A program made the translations under genes and the position numbers. Below, piece after piece: positions 55,313 to 64,000 of a stretch of 64,000 bases of DNA. The stretch covers positions 496,001-560,000 of the forward strand of contig NZ_FOIB01000005.1 in the NCBI RefSeq assembly GCF_900111765.1, given 5' to 3'. The notes under the pieces are model-generated. The model was not told the origin of the DNA. It saw nothing but the letters and a program-made list of their open reading frames with translations, and made no database searches. How positions within the stretch are numbered: the stretch's first letter is position 1; each line of letters begins with the position of its first letter. This DNA comes from Myxococcus fulvus (lineage in GTDB: Bacteria; Myxococcota; Myxococcia; Myxococcales; Myxococcaceae).

Positions 55313-58300
55313 TCACGGGTTGCTGGCGCGGAGGTCCACGGGGCCCTCGCTCGGCAGCTCGACGGTGAAGCGGGCGCCCTCGCCCTGGGTGCTCTGTGCG
55401 TGGACCTGTCCGCCGAGCGCCACGACGATTTCGCGGACGATGAAGAGGCCCAGGCCCAGGCCCCCGTATTCGCGTGACGACACGGCGCGCTCGAAGCGGC
55501 CGAAGATGTGCGGCAGTCGCTCGGCGGGGATGCCGATGCCCTGGTCGATGACCTCCAGATGGACACGTCCGTGGGCGTGCGCCAATCGCACCTCGATGGG
55601 GCTCCCGGAGCCGAACTTGAGGGCGTTGGACAACAGATTGGTCACCACCTGCTCCAGGCGGACGCGATCCCATCGGCCGATGCAGTCCGGGGACAGGGTC
55701 AGGGAGAGACGCGATTGGGAGCGCTGGATGGCGTCCCGCATGCCCTCCGTCACGTCGCGCACCACGGAGGACAGGTCCACCGGCTCCAGCGTCAGGTGGA
55801 GGCGGCCCGTCTGGATTCGGGAGACGTCGAGCAGCTCGTCGACCAGGTGCGCCAGTCGCCGGGTCTGCGCCTGCGTCGTCTTGGAGGCGCGCTGGACGGC
55901 GTCGCGCGTGGGCACCTCGCTCCGGGCGAGTCCCTGCACGGAGAGCTGGAGCGCGGTGATGGGGGTGTACAGCTCGTGCGCGGCGATGGAGAGGAACTCG
56001 TCGCGCAGGCGGATGGCGTCCTGCGACTCGTGGTACAGCCGCGCGTTGTCCAGGGCGATGGCCGCGCGGCGCGCCAGGTCCTGCGCGAGCTCCACGTCCG
56101 AGGGCCCATAGCGTTTGCCCGGCACCGAGGACACGAGCGAGATGACGCCCAGCATCCGCCCGCGGGCGATGAGCGGCACCGCGAGGAAGGAGCGGGCCTT
56201 CAGCGCGCGGATGAGCGCGATGTGCGCCTCGTCCCGGCACAGCCGCTCCAGGACCTCGTCGGTGATGACGGGGATGAGCAGCGGCTCGCGGCTCTTCAGC
56301 ACGGCGATGGCGGGCTGGGACGAGTCCCAGTCGGGGGTGTAGAACGACTGCAAATCACAGGCGACGCGCTCGTGCCCCGGGTCGGCGTGCGCGGTGGAGA
56401 GCCGGCGGATGGCGCCCGAGGGCTCCACCACGTCGATGGCGCAGAGCGTGGAGAGGAAGGACACGCACAGCCGCGCGAGCCGGGACAGCGTCGCCTCGAA
56501 GTCCAGCGCCTCGGCCAGCACCACGCTGCTCTCGGCGAGGAAGCGCACGGCCTCCTCCGCGCGCCGGCGCTCCTCGAACAAGAGGCTGTTCTCCAGCGAG
56601 ATGGCCATCTGCGAGGACAACAACTGGAGCACGCGCACCCGGTCCGGCGTGAAGGCGTGGGTGGCCAGGTTGTTCTCCAGGTAGAGGACGCCCATGGTGC
56701 GCGCGTGGCGGCGGATGGGCACCACCAGGGCGGACTTCACGCGCTGCCGCGCCACGTACGCATCCGACACGAAGCGGCCCTGGTGCACGGCGTCTCCGAG
56801 CACCACCGCGTCCCCGGTGCGGAAGGCGTGCGCCAGGAGCGACTCGGGCACCAGCGACGAGCCCACCAGGGGGAGCTGGGGCCGCGCGAGGGGCTCCCCT
56901 GCTCCGCCCACCGCCGTGAGCACCAGCGCGCCCTGCTCGTCCAACACCAGCGCGCCGCGCTGCGCGCCCGCGACCTCCAGGCACACCGCCATCAGCTTCT
57001 CGAGCAGCCGCTCCAGGGCGACCTCGCCTGAGAGGGATTGCGCCGCCTTGAGGATGCTGAGCAGGTCGAGCGACGCGCCCCGGAAGTCGTCGCCCGTGGG
57101 CGTGACGGTCTGGTCCCACAGGCCGGACTCCTGCACCTGGAGGTCGGGGAACTCCTCCTGCAGCGCGGCCACCACGGCCTTGGCGCCCCAGCGGGCGAAG
57201 CCCTCACGCGCGGCGCGCAGGTAGAGCGAGGCCACGCGCTTGCGGCCCAGCGCGCTGTACAGCCGCCCCGCGAGCATGTTCGCGAGCGCCTCGTCGTGGG
57301 GATGGCCCTCCTCGCGCGCGCGGTCGATGGCCTCGTCGAAGAGCTCGGCGGCCTCGGTGAAGTGGCCTTCGAGGCGGGCACGCTCGGCGCTGAGCAACAG
57401 GTAGCGGTGGCGGAAGTTCTCCGGGCAGTTCGCCGACCAGTATCGGAACTGGTCCCACGATCTCTCGATGAGGGACCGACGCTCCTGGAGCGTGGCGGGG
57501 GTGCCGTTCCCGGCCGCGTGTACCAGCGCACCGAAGAAGGTGTGCTCGGTGACGGTGAAGAGCGACGGCATGAAGCGCAGGTGGGGCTCCGCGGCGCGGA
57601 GCATCTCCCGCGCGCCCGACAGGTCCCCGAGCAGATAGGACGTCTGGAGCCGGAGGATGAAGAACTGGCCGAGGATGGTCGGGTCCCCCTGGGCCTTCTC
57701 GAGGAATGCACGCGTGTCGAAGGTCGAATCGTCGTAGCCCGCGCGCTCGCGGGTCCGCCCCTGGAGGCAGCGCACGGCCTGCCGCAGCGCGAGCTGGAGG
57801 TCCGCCATGGCGCGCTGTCCGCTCTTCTGGTCGAACGCGAGCGCCGACTCGCTCTCCGCGTGGACGCGGTCCAGCTCGGCCCCCATCCGCAAGCGCGTGA
57901 AGCTGAGGCTCGCCAGGAGATAGGCGACGTACTGCGGCTCACCGCTCTCGAGCCCCGCGGAGATGCCCCGGCGCAGGAGCGGGATGGACGAGCGCAGGGG
58001 CTCGCGCCAGTGGCGCATGTAGAAGAGGAACGCGGCGAGCACGCGGCACTCCTCGCGCGGTTCGTCGAAGCGGCGGCTCAGCTCCATGCCCAGGTGGCTG
58101 AAGGGGTGGCCCGCGGCGTAGTCGTCCCGCGACTCGCCGAAGACGAGGCCGAAGCACACGTACGCGAAGGCGGAATACACGCTGTTGCCGTGCCGCAGCG
58201 TGAGGCCCACCATGCGCGTGTAGATGAACGAGAACATCGGCGGGTCCGAGAACCAGGCCGCGATGCCCGCGTTCATCAAGAGGCGCATGCAGCCGAGCTC

Positions 58301-61000
58301 CGACTCCGCGGCCATGCGCGGCGCGGACAGGAGCGCCTCCTCGGAGCGGTCCTTCCACAGGGCCTCCACCTGGGGCAGCTCCGCGCGGAAGGCCTCGGTC
58401 GCATCGCCCTCCGGCAGCTCCACGCCGAACAGCCGGAGCCCCTCGCGCGCGTGGCGGAGCGCGGACTCGTGGTCCCTCGCGAAGATGCTCGCGTTCATCC
58501 GCAGGACGTAGAGGTCCACCTTCTCCAGCGGCGTGCGCGCGTGCGCCATCGCCGTGTCGATGAGGCGCTCGGACAACAGGCGGTCTCCGGTGAGCTGCGC
58601 GCACTCGGCCGCGTCCTGGTGGAGCCGGAGCATCTGCTCGGTCCGGGTCGCCCAGGCGTCCTCGGGCAGCAGGGCGCGAGCGCGCATGAAGTACGCCAGC
58701 GCCGCCTCGAAGGCGGAGGCATCACGCACCTTGCGCCCCGCGCGCAGGTTGAGCTCGGCGAGCCACGTGCGCTCGTTCGTGTCGAGCACCACGTCACCGC
58801 CCAGGTGGTAGTGGTCCACCACCTCGCACACGCGAGGCTCGCTCTCCGTGCCCCGCGCGTCGGCCCAGAGATGGCGGGCGATGGCGCGATGCACGGCGGC
58901 CCGCTCGGCCTCGGACAGCAGGGAGTACGCGGCGTGCCTCACGCGGTCATGCGCGAAGCGATACGTGGCCTGATGCACCGTCATGGGGCCGGCCGGCTGT
59001 TGCGACGGGAAGCGAGGGCCACGCCCCTCCGGGACGAGGAGCCCCGCGCGCAGGGCGCTCCAGAGCGCTCCCGCCGTGTCCTCCAGGGGCGCCTCCACCA
59101 CGCGCGCCAGCAACCACAGGTCCACCTGCCCTCGCATGCACGCGGCCACCGTCAACAGTCGCTGCGTCGCCGCCGGCAAGCGACGGATGGAGTCGAGCAT
59201 CAGCTCCACGACGTTGTCGGTGACCTCGGCCTGGGAGATTCGCTCCAGCTCCCAGTGCCACGTCCCCGTCTCCAGGTCATACGTGAGCAGCCCCGTGCGG
59301 TGCAGATGCCGCAGGAAGTGGCCCACGGCGAAGGGATTGCCAGCGGTCTTCTCCAGCACGAGGCTCGCGAGCGGCTCGACGTGCTCCGCCTCGCTCTTCA
59401 GGGCGTCCGCGCACAGCGTCGTCAACGCGGGCAGGTCCAAGGGCCCCAGCTCCAGCAGGAGCGGCGAGCACCCCACGGCGGAGAGCGCCGTCCGCCAGCG
59501 CTCCAGCGGATGCGTGGGGCCCCACTCGCCAGGACGCCAGGCGCCGAGCACCAGCAGGTGGTGCAGCTCCGAGTCCGTCGACAATCGCGAGAGCAGCTCC
59601 AGCGTGGCCGCGTCCGCCCACTGGAGGTCGTCGAGGAAGAGCACCAGGGGCTCTTCGGCCGTGGCCAGGTCGCGAAGGAAGGACTGGAGCATCAGCAGGA
59701 AGCGGCTGCCGGCCTCACGCGGCCCCAGCGCGACGACGGGGGGCTGTTCGCCGATGAGTCGCTCCAGCTCGGGGACGAGCTCGGTGAGCATGCGCCCGTG
59801 GGTCCCGAGGGACTTCTGCAGACGCAGGCGCCACGCCTCCACGTCTTCGGGCGGCAGCTCGAGCACGCTCACCACGAGCCCGCGCACGGCCTCCACCAAC
59901 GACGCATAGGGCGTCTGTCCTCGCAGCTCGGGAGACCTGCCCGCGAGGAAGTGTCCCGCGCCCACGCGCTCGCGCAGGACGTTGGCCAGGGACGACTTCC
60001 CGCTCCCCGAGGCCCCGGCGAGCAACACCCACTCGCGGGAGCCCGCGCGGGCGCGCTCCAGGGCGGCGTCCAGGAGGGCCTGTTCACGCTCACGGCCGTA
60101 GAGCTTGTCGGGCAGGCCCAGCTCGCGCGCGAGGTCGTGGCGGCCCAGCTCGAAGGTGATGGGCGTTCCGGGCCCCCGCCAGCGTCGCTGGATTTCCCGC
60201 AGGTCGGCGACGAGGGCCTCGGCGCTCTGGTAGCGCTCCTCGGGGGACTTCGCGAGCAGGCGGAGCACGACGTCGGAGAGGATGCTCGGGAGCGCCGGGT
60301 TCCGGTCGACGGGGGGGATGGGGGGCTGCGCCAGGAGCGCATGCACGAGCTGCGCGGCATCGGCCGAGAGGAAGGGCGCCTCGCCCGTGAGCATCTCGTA
60401 GAAGGTCGCGCCCAGCGCATAGAGGTCCGCGCGGTGGTCCACGCGCCGGCCCATCCTCCCGGTCTGCTCGGGAGCGATGTAGCGCAGCGTGCCCTCGAAG
60501 CCGCCCGGAACACCGGCGCTGCGCACGAGGCCCTGCACGCTGGTGGCCAGGTCGAAGTCGATCATCACCAGCCGGCGACCGTTGGATGCCACGACGAGGT
60601 TGGCGGGGTTGAGGTCGCGGTGGATGACGTGTCGCCGATGCAGGGCGCCGAGGGTGGTCGCCACGTCGAGGGCCAGTTCGAGGAAGAGGTCCACCTCGAG
60701 CGGTCCTCGTCGCAGCAGGTCCCGGAGGTCGTTGGGTCCGGCATCCTCGAGGACGAGGGCCAGGTGGCCCGACAGCTCCTCGAGGCCGATGACGTTGACC
60801 ACCCCGTCGATGTCGGACAGCTCTCGGAGCATCACGTGCTCATGGCGCAGCATTCCGGCGCTGCTCTCCGCCAGCGGACCTTCGCGGACGACCTTGAGCA
60901 CCCGGGCGCCGCCGTCGGGAGTCCAGGCACGGAGCACGTCATACCGGTGGCCCCGGTAGATTCTCCGAGTGTCTTGCAAGCCGGGCAGCTCGACCATCAT
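55313..61000 (-). CDS. Trifunctional Ser/Thr kinase / AAA ATPase / sensor histidine kinase
   Basis: About 1895 residues. Order of domains: a Ser/Thr kinase (1-280; HRDLNPAN with Asp129, but DFD instead of DFG, and IAPEQTGR). Then an AAA/NTPase with GASGSGKSSLA (Lys335) and VLFLDDLQWAD. A long TPR-like helical region (about 800-1290) follows, then two GAF domains (about 1325-1470 and 1495-1650). Last is a histidine kinase whose H-box AAHELYTPITAL (His1675) has Tyr for the usual Arg, with complete N, G1 (DQGIGIP) and G2 (GLGLGLFI) boxes. This architecture is typical of myxobacteria and some cyanobacteria. No response regulator is adjacent. ATG 61000 or 60997; GAGGGG lies just upstream. Confidence 0.92.
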   Translation of the reverse strand: MMVELPGLQDTRRIYRGHRYDVLRAWTPDGGARVLKVVREGPLAESSAGMLRHEHVMLRELSDIDGVVNVIGLEELSGHLALVLEDAGPNDLRDLLRRGPLEVDLFLELALDVATTLGALHRRHVIHRDLNPANLVVASNGRRLVMIDFDLATSVQGLVRSAGVPGGFEGTLRYIAPEQTGRMGRRVDHRADLYALGATFYEMLTGEAPFLSADAAQLVHALLAQPPIPPVDRNPALPSILSDVVLRLLAKSPEERYQSAEALVADLREIQRRWRGPGTPITFELGRHDLARELGLPDKLYGREREQALLDAALERARAGSREWVLLAGASGSGKSSLANVLRERVGAGHFLAGRSPELRGQTPYASLVEAVRGLVVSVLELPPEDVEAWRLRLQKSLGTHGRMLTELVPELERLIGEQPPVVALGPREAGSRFLLMLQSFLRDLATAEEPLVLFLDDLQWADAATLELLSRLSTDSELHHLLVLGAWRPGEWGPTHPLERWRTALSAVGCSPLLLELGPLDLPALTTLCADALKSEAEHVEPLASLVLEKTAGNPFAVGHFLRHLHRTGLLTYDLETGTWHWELERISQAEVTDNVVELMLDSIRRLPAATQRLLTVAACMRGQVDLWLLARVVEAPLEDTAGALWSALRAGLLVPEGRGPRFPSQQPAGPMTVHQATYRFAHDRVRHAAYSLLSEAERAAVHRAIARHLWADARGTESEPRVCEVVDHYHLGGDVVLDTNERTWLAELNLRAGRKVRDASAFEAALAYFMRARALLPEDAWATRTEQMLRLHQDAAECAQLTGDRLLSERLIDTAMAHARTPLEKVDLYVLRMNASIFARDHESALRHAREGLRLFGVELPEGDATEAFRAELPQVEALWKDRSEEALLSAPRMAAESELGCMRLLMNAGIAAWFSDPPMFSFIYTRMVGLTLRHGNSVYSAFAYVCFGLVFGESRDDYAAGHPFSHLGMELSRRFDEPREECRVLAAFLFYMRHWREPLRSSIPLLRRGISAGLESGEPQYVAYLLASLSFTRLRMGAELDRVHAESESALAFDQKSGQRAMADLQLALRQAVRCLQGRTRERAGYDDSTFDTRAFLEKAQGDPTILGQFFILRLQTSYLLGDLSGAREMLRAAEPHLRFMPSLFTVTEHTFFGALVHAAGNGTPATLQERRSLIERSWDQFRYWSANCPENFRHRYLLLSAERARLEGHFTEAAELFDEAIDRAREEGHPHDEALANMLAGRLYSALGRKRVASLYLRAAREGFARWGAKAVVAALQEEFPDLQVQESGLWDQTVTPTGDDFRGASLDLLSILKAAQSLSGEVALERLLEKLMAVCLEVAGAQRGALVLDEQGALVLTAVGGAGEPLARPQLPLVGSSLVPESLLAHAFRTGDAVVLGDAVHQGRFVSDAYVARQRVKSALVVPIRRHARTMGVLYLENNLATHAFTPDRVRVLQLLSSQMAISLENSLLFEERRRAEEAVRFLAESSVVLAEALDFEATLSRLARLCVSFLSTLCAIDVVEPSGAIRRLSTAHADPGHERVACDLQSFYTPDWDSSQPAIAVLKSREPLLIPVITDEVLERLCRDEAHIALIRALKARSFLAVPLIARGRMLGVISLVSSVPGKRYGPSDVELAQDLARRAAIALDNARLYHESQDAIRLRDEFLSIAAHELYTPITALQLSVQGLARSEVPTRDAVQRASKTTQAQTRRLAHLVDELLDVSRIQTGRLHLTLEPVDLSSVVRDVTEGMRDAIQRSQSRLSLTLSPDCIGRWDRVRLEQVVTNLLSNALKFGSGSPIEVRLAHAHGRVHLEVIDQGIGIPAERLPHIFGRFERAVSSREYGGLGLGLFIVREIVVALGGQVHAQSTQGEGARFTVELPSEGPVDLRASNP

Positions 61001-61237
61001 GCCCCCCTCGGCGACGACCCTTGCCGTAAGCTGTAACGGACGATGCGGGCGAGAACCTGTCCAGAGAGGCAGCCCGCCTCCCGCTCGGACGTCAACAGCA
61101 CACACGCGCGCCCTACCGGATTCGTACGGACCTGGAGGTGGACACGTCGAGTAGTGAGCGACGTGAGGGACACGGGCGTCAGCGACCGCGGGTAAGGTGA
61201 CGGGGTTACGGCGCCGCGTCACGCGGCAGGGGGCTCG

Positions 61238-62800
61238 ATGAGGAACATCTTCGCGTGTCTGGTCCACGAGCGGCCCGACTGCGTCATGGACCTCGTGCGC
61301 AACCTCCACCACCTGGACCCGGACTCGCTCATCCTGCTCTACAACGGGGGGAAGCATCCGGGGCTGCTCGACGGGCTCTGTCTCGAGCGCTTCAACGCGG
61401 TGGTCCACCCGGCGCCGCGGCCGATGAAGTGGGGGTGGCTGCATGACTTCGCGCTCGACTGTTTCCGCTTCGCGTTGGAGAGCCATCCGTTCGAGGCGAT
61501 GACCATCGTCGACTCGGACCAGCTCGGGTTGCGGCCTGGGTACTCCGAACATCTACGGAGTTTTCTCGCGGCGAATCCTGGCGCGGGGCTCCTGGGGAAT
61601 GTGCAGGCGCCGCATGGGCCCGGGACGCGAGCGGCTCCGGCGGTCGAGGCTCGGCGCGAAGTGGACTTGTGGAGACCGTTCCTCCGGAAGTTCGTGAGTG
61701 GGGAGTCGCAGTTCGTCCACTGGACGTTCTGGCCGTCGACGGTGTTCACGGTGGACGCGGCTCGGGACCTGGTCGCGCTGTGGGAGCGAGATGAACAGCT
61801 GCGGGACATCCTGCGACGCTCGCGCATCTGGGCTTCGGAGGAGGTGCTGTTCCCCACGCTCACCGCGCTCCTGGGCCACCGCGTCCTCGAGAGCCCGTGT
61901 GACTACGAGTGGGTGAAGTATCGGGTCGAGTACTCCATCGAGCAGCTCGACGCGGCGATGGGGAGGCCTCGCGCGTATTGGGCGCATCCGATTCCGCGTC
62001 GGCTGGAGGACCCGCTGCGCGCGCATGTGCGGGCGCGGTTCGGTGGTTACGAGCGTCCGCCTGTGACGGAGGCACCGGAGCCGATGGTCGAGGAGCCCCA
62101 GCGGGCTTTGGTCATCACGTCGCGTCCGACGGTGTCCTGCATCATGCCGACGTTCAACCGGCGGAGGTTCGTCCCACTGGCGGTGCGTTGGTTTCTTTCC
62201 CAGGACTGGGCGGACAAGGAGCTCATCATCGTCGATGACGGCACCGAGCCTGTCGCGGACCTGCTTCCGGACTCGCCGAGCATCCGGCATGTGCGATTGG
62301 AGGGGCGACACTCCGTGGGGGCGAAGCGGAACATCGCCTGCGAGGCGGCGCGAGCGGAGGTCATCGTCCATTGGGATGACGATGATTGGTACGCACCTCG
62401 GCGGCTTCGTTATCAGGTCACGTCCCTGCTCGACTCAGGAGCGGATGTGAATGGACTGGCGCGTGTCTATCATCATCAACCGTCCACGGGACAGTCCTGG
62501 CAGTATGTCTATCCCAAGGGTCAACGCCCCTGGGTGGCCGGTGGGACGTTGTGTTACGTGAAGGCGTTCTGGCGTCGCAATCCGTTCGCGGACATCCAGG
62601 TCGGCGAAGACGCGCGCTTCCTCTGGGGCGCGGCGATGGCTCGAATCCAGGTGCTCCAGGACCCGAGCATCTACGTCGCGCGGATCCACGAAGCGAATGT
62701 GGACCCGAAGCAGGTCCACCAACGCTACTGGTCCCCTCACCCCACCGACACCGTGCGGACGTTGATGGGCGAGGCGTTCGGGGCCTTCATGCCCCCCTAA
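61238..62800 (+). CDS. Two-domain glycosyltransferase with C-terminal GT2
   Basis: A 520-residue protein. The first part (1 to about 280) starts MRNIFACLVHERPDCVMDLVRNLHHLDP and contains MTIVDSDQLGL and EEVLFPTL, resembling a core-2/I-branching-like GT-A domain. The second part (from about 300) is a classical GT2 domain: VSCIMPTFNRRRFVPLAVRWFLSQ, ELIIVDDG, GAKRNIACEAA and VHWDDDDWY with the metal-binding DxD. Predicted cytosolic, acting on a sugar or peptide acceptor. Divergent from the giant kinase gene with 237 bp between. Confidence 0.83.
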   Translation: MRNIFACLVHERPDCVMDLVRNLHHLDPDSLILLYNGGKHPGLLDGLCLERFNAVVHPAPRPMKWGWLHDFALDCFRFALESHPFEAMTIVDSDQLGLRPGYSEHLRSFLAANPGAGLLGNVQAPHGPGTRAAPAVEARREVDLWRPFLRKFVSGESQFVHWTFWPSTVFTVDAARDLVALWERDEQLRDILRRSRIWASEEVLFPTLTALLGHRVLESPCDYEWVKYRVEYSIEQLDAAMGRPRAYWAHPIPRRLEDPLRAHVRARFGGYERPPVTEAPEPMVEEPQRALVITSRPTVSCIMPTFNRRRFVPLAVRWFLSQDWADKELIIVDDGTEPVADLLPDSPSIRHVRLEGRHSVGAKRNIACEAARAEVIVHWDDDDWYAPRRLRYQVTSLLDSGADVNGLARVYHHQPSTGQSWQYVYPKGQRPWVAGGTLCYVKAFWRRNPFADIQVGEDARFLWGAAMARIQVLQDPSIYVARIHEANVDPKQVHQRYWSPHPTDTVRTLMGEAFGAFMPP

Positions 62801-63045
62801 ACTGTGAGTGCAGGTCAGAATGGGCCTCGGGAAAAACCAGTGGGGGTGGCGCGGGGTCCTCTGACTGTTGAGTGGGTGAACGTGCTCCTCTGGACGAGCG
62901 ACCAGCAAGGCTCCAGGTCAGACATTCCAACCCGAGACACCCAATTCAATCCTCACATCCGAGACACCTCCAGCGACGTGACTTCTGTACTGGCTTCGGC
63001 GCCCCCTGTTCTGTACCGCTCGCACAGGTTTACGGTGGCGAGTGG

Positions 63046-64000
63046 ATGAAACACTCCACCGTCACGAACTCCGCTGAAACCAGTCAGTTGCTGACCGGCG
63101 AAACCGCGCCCGCCTTCACGGGCTCCACGCTGTCCGCGGGCTTCGTCACGGTGCTCGTGGCCTTCTCGAGCACGGGCGCCCTCATCTTCCAGGCCGCCGA
63201 GGCCGCGGGCGCGACTCCCGCGCAGATGAGCTCCTGGATGGGCGCCCTGGGTCTCGGCATCGCCGTGACGACCATCGGCCTGTCCCTGCGCTATCGCGCT
63301 CCCGTCCTCACCGGGTGGTCCACCCCCGGCGCGGCGCTGCTCGCCACCAGCCTCGTCGGCCTGCCGATGTCCGACGCCATCGGCGTGTTCCTCTTCTGCG
63401 GCGCGCTCATCACCCTCTTCGGTGTCACCGGCTGGTTCGAGCGGGCCCTCGGCCACATCTCGCTCCCCCTCACCGCCGCGATGCTCGCCGGAATCCTCGC
63501 CCGCTTCGGCTTGGACGTCTTCGTGTCCATGAAGACACGGCTCCTGCTCGTCGCCGTCATGATGGGCGCCTACGTGCTCGGCAAGCGCCTGTGGCCCCGC
63601 TACGCCATCCTCGTCGTCCTGGGCCTGGGCTCCTGTGTCGCCTGGGCCTCGGGACTGATGCGCTTCTCCGAGCTCCACTTCGCCTGGGCCACGCCTGTCT
63701 TCACCGCTCCGACGTTCTCCTGGCACGCGCTGCTCGGCGTCGGCGTGCCGCTCTTCATCGTGACGATGGCGTCCCAGAACGTCCCCGGCGTCGCCGTGCT
63801 CCGTGCGTCCGGCTACACCACCCCCATCTCCCCCATCATCACCACCACGGGCCTCGCGACGATGGTGCTCGCCCCCTTCGGCTGCTTCGCGCTCAACCTC
63901 GCCGCCATCACCGCCGCCATCTGCACCGGCAAGGAAGCCCACGAGGACCCCTCCAAGCGCTATGCCGGCGGCGTCGTCTCCGGCGTCCTCTACCTCCTGG
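63046..64000 (+). CDS. BenE-family benzoate/H+ symporter-like membrane protein (3' end outside window)
   Basis: The frame from ATG 63046 (MKHSTVTNSAETSQLL) runs open to the window end (318 codons). It encodes many hydrophobic segments. The sequence GFVTVLVAFSSTGALIFQAAEAAGATPAQMSSWMGALG, APVLTGWSTPGAALLAT, PLTAAMLAGILARFGLD and ASQNVPGVAVLRASGY is that of the BenE transporter family (NCS2/UraA-like fold). The family imports benzoate with protons, but individual substrates vary. The preceding 245 bp contain no gene. Confidence 0.9.
   Translation, partial: MKHSTVTNSAETSQLLTGETAPAFTGSTLSAGFVTVLVAFSSTGALIFQAAEAAGATPAQMSSWMGALGLGIAVTTIGLSLRYRAPVLTGWSTPGAALLATSLVGLPMSDAIGVFLFCGALITLFGVTGWFERALGHISLPLTAAMLAGILARFGLDVFVSMKTRLLLVAVMMGAYVLGKRLWPRYAILVVLGLGSCVAWASGLMRFSELHFAWATPVFTAPTFSWHALLGVGVPLFIVTMASQNVPGVAVLRASGYTTPISPIITTTGLATMVLAPFGCFALNLAAITAAICTGKEAHEDPSKRYAGGVVSGVLYLL

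Noticed and set aside
61001..61552. In-frame extension of the giant kinase to 2079 codons
   Set aside because: It runs antisense through the glycosyltransferase start and contains no domain; ATG 61000 leads directly into the kinase domain.

Overview
This is a high-GC (about 70%) chromosomal window whose gene content points to a myxobacterium of the Myxococcaceae (Myxococcus/Corallococcus type). The signs are a multimodular NRPS, a very large Ser/Thr-kinase/AAA/GAF/histidine-kinase fusion, a double-cyclase/ATPase/TPR protein, many secreted Cys-rich proteins, a RoxA-type dihaem oxygenase and family-typical GC-rich coding throughout. I saw no tRNA, rRNA, insertion sequence, prophage module or CRISPR array. 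The first gene (ATPase) and the last gene (BenE transporter) are cut by the window edges.

Layout. 1-8 kb: ATPase C-terminus, methyltransferase, PhoX-like Tat protein, secreted repeat protein, FolD, then a block of secreted proteins in which an M57 'HEIGH' metalloprotease lies divergent to an I36-type protease-inhibitor-like protein, followed by two small paralogous Cys-rich exported proteins. 8.3-19.9 kb: a nine-gene fatty-acid catabolism operon (enoyl-CoA isomerase-type crotonase, TetR, SDR, acyl-CoA synthetase, two acyl-CoA dehydrogenases, thiolase, FadB-like fusion, aldehyde dehydrogenase). It converges on a gene for a RoxA/RoxB-family rubber oxygenase (19.95-21.97 kb). The pairing suggests, but does not prove, an isoprenoid or latex oxidation locus.

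23.3-36.0 kb holds what I consider the most interesting system. On the minus strand, in order of transcription, lie an ornithine-cyclodeaminase-family enzyme, a 3450-residue three-module NRPS (C-A-T x3, TE), a 65-residue LysW-like amino-group carrier protein ending in EDWGE, and an HK97-fold shell protein matching the 'natural product' (Family 3) encapsulin type. My hand reading of the A-domain codes is Val-like, Pro, Pro, which would fit a cyclodeaminase supplying proline. A His-rich multi-pass membrane protein of unknown function is divergent from this operon.

37-44 kb: enolase and, upstream of it, JetA-JetB-JetC (MksF-MksE-MksB), a condensin-like Wadjet core with ATGA-overlapped genes but without the JetD nuclease next to it. 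44-49 kb: Cys-rich small protein, sulfotransferase, small membrane peptide, EEP lipoprotein, YceI, then a 500-bp leader carrying a foldable RNA candidate (with an 18-nt match to the 23S rRNA core) ahead of a B12-binding-type radical SAM protein. 49-61 kb: soluble-adenylyl-cyclase-like regulator with a small membrane partner, LOG-like protein, Cys-rich zinc-type protein and the giant kinase. 61-64 kb: two-domain glycosyltransferase and a BenE-type transporter.

Most gene pairs that meet tail to tail are separated by perfect GC-rich hairpins, which I list as likely bidirectional terminators. Family names are from recognition of motifs by eye; no database search was possible.
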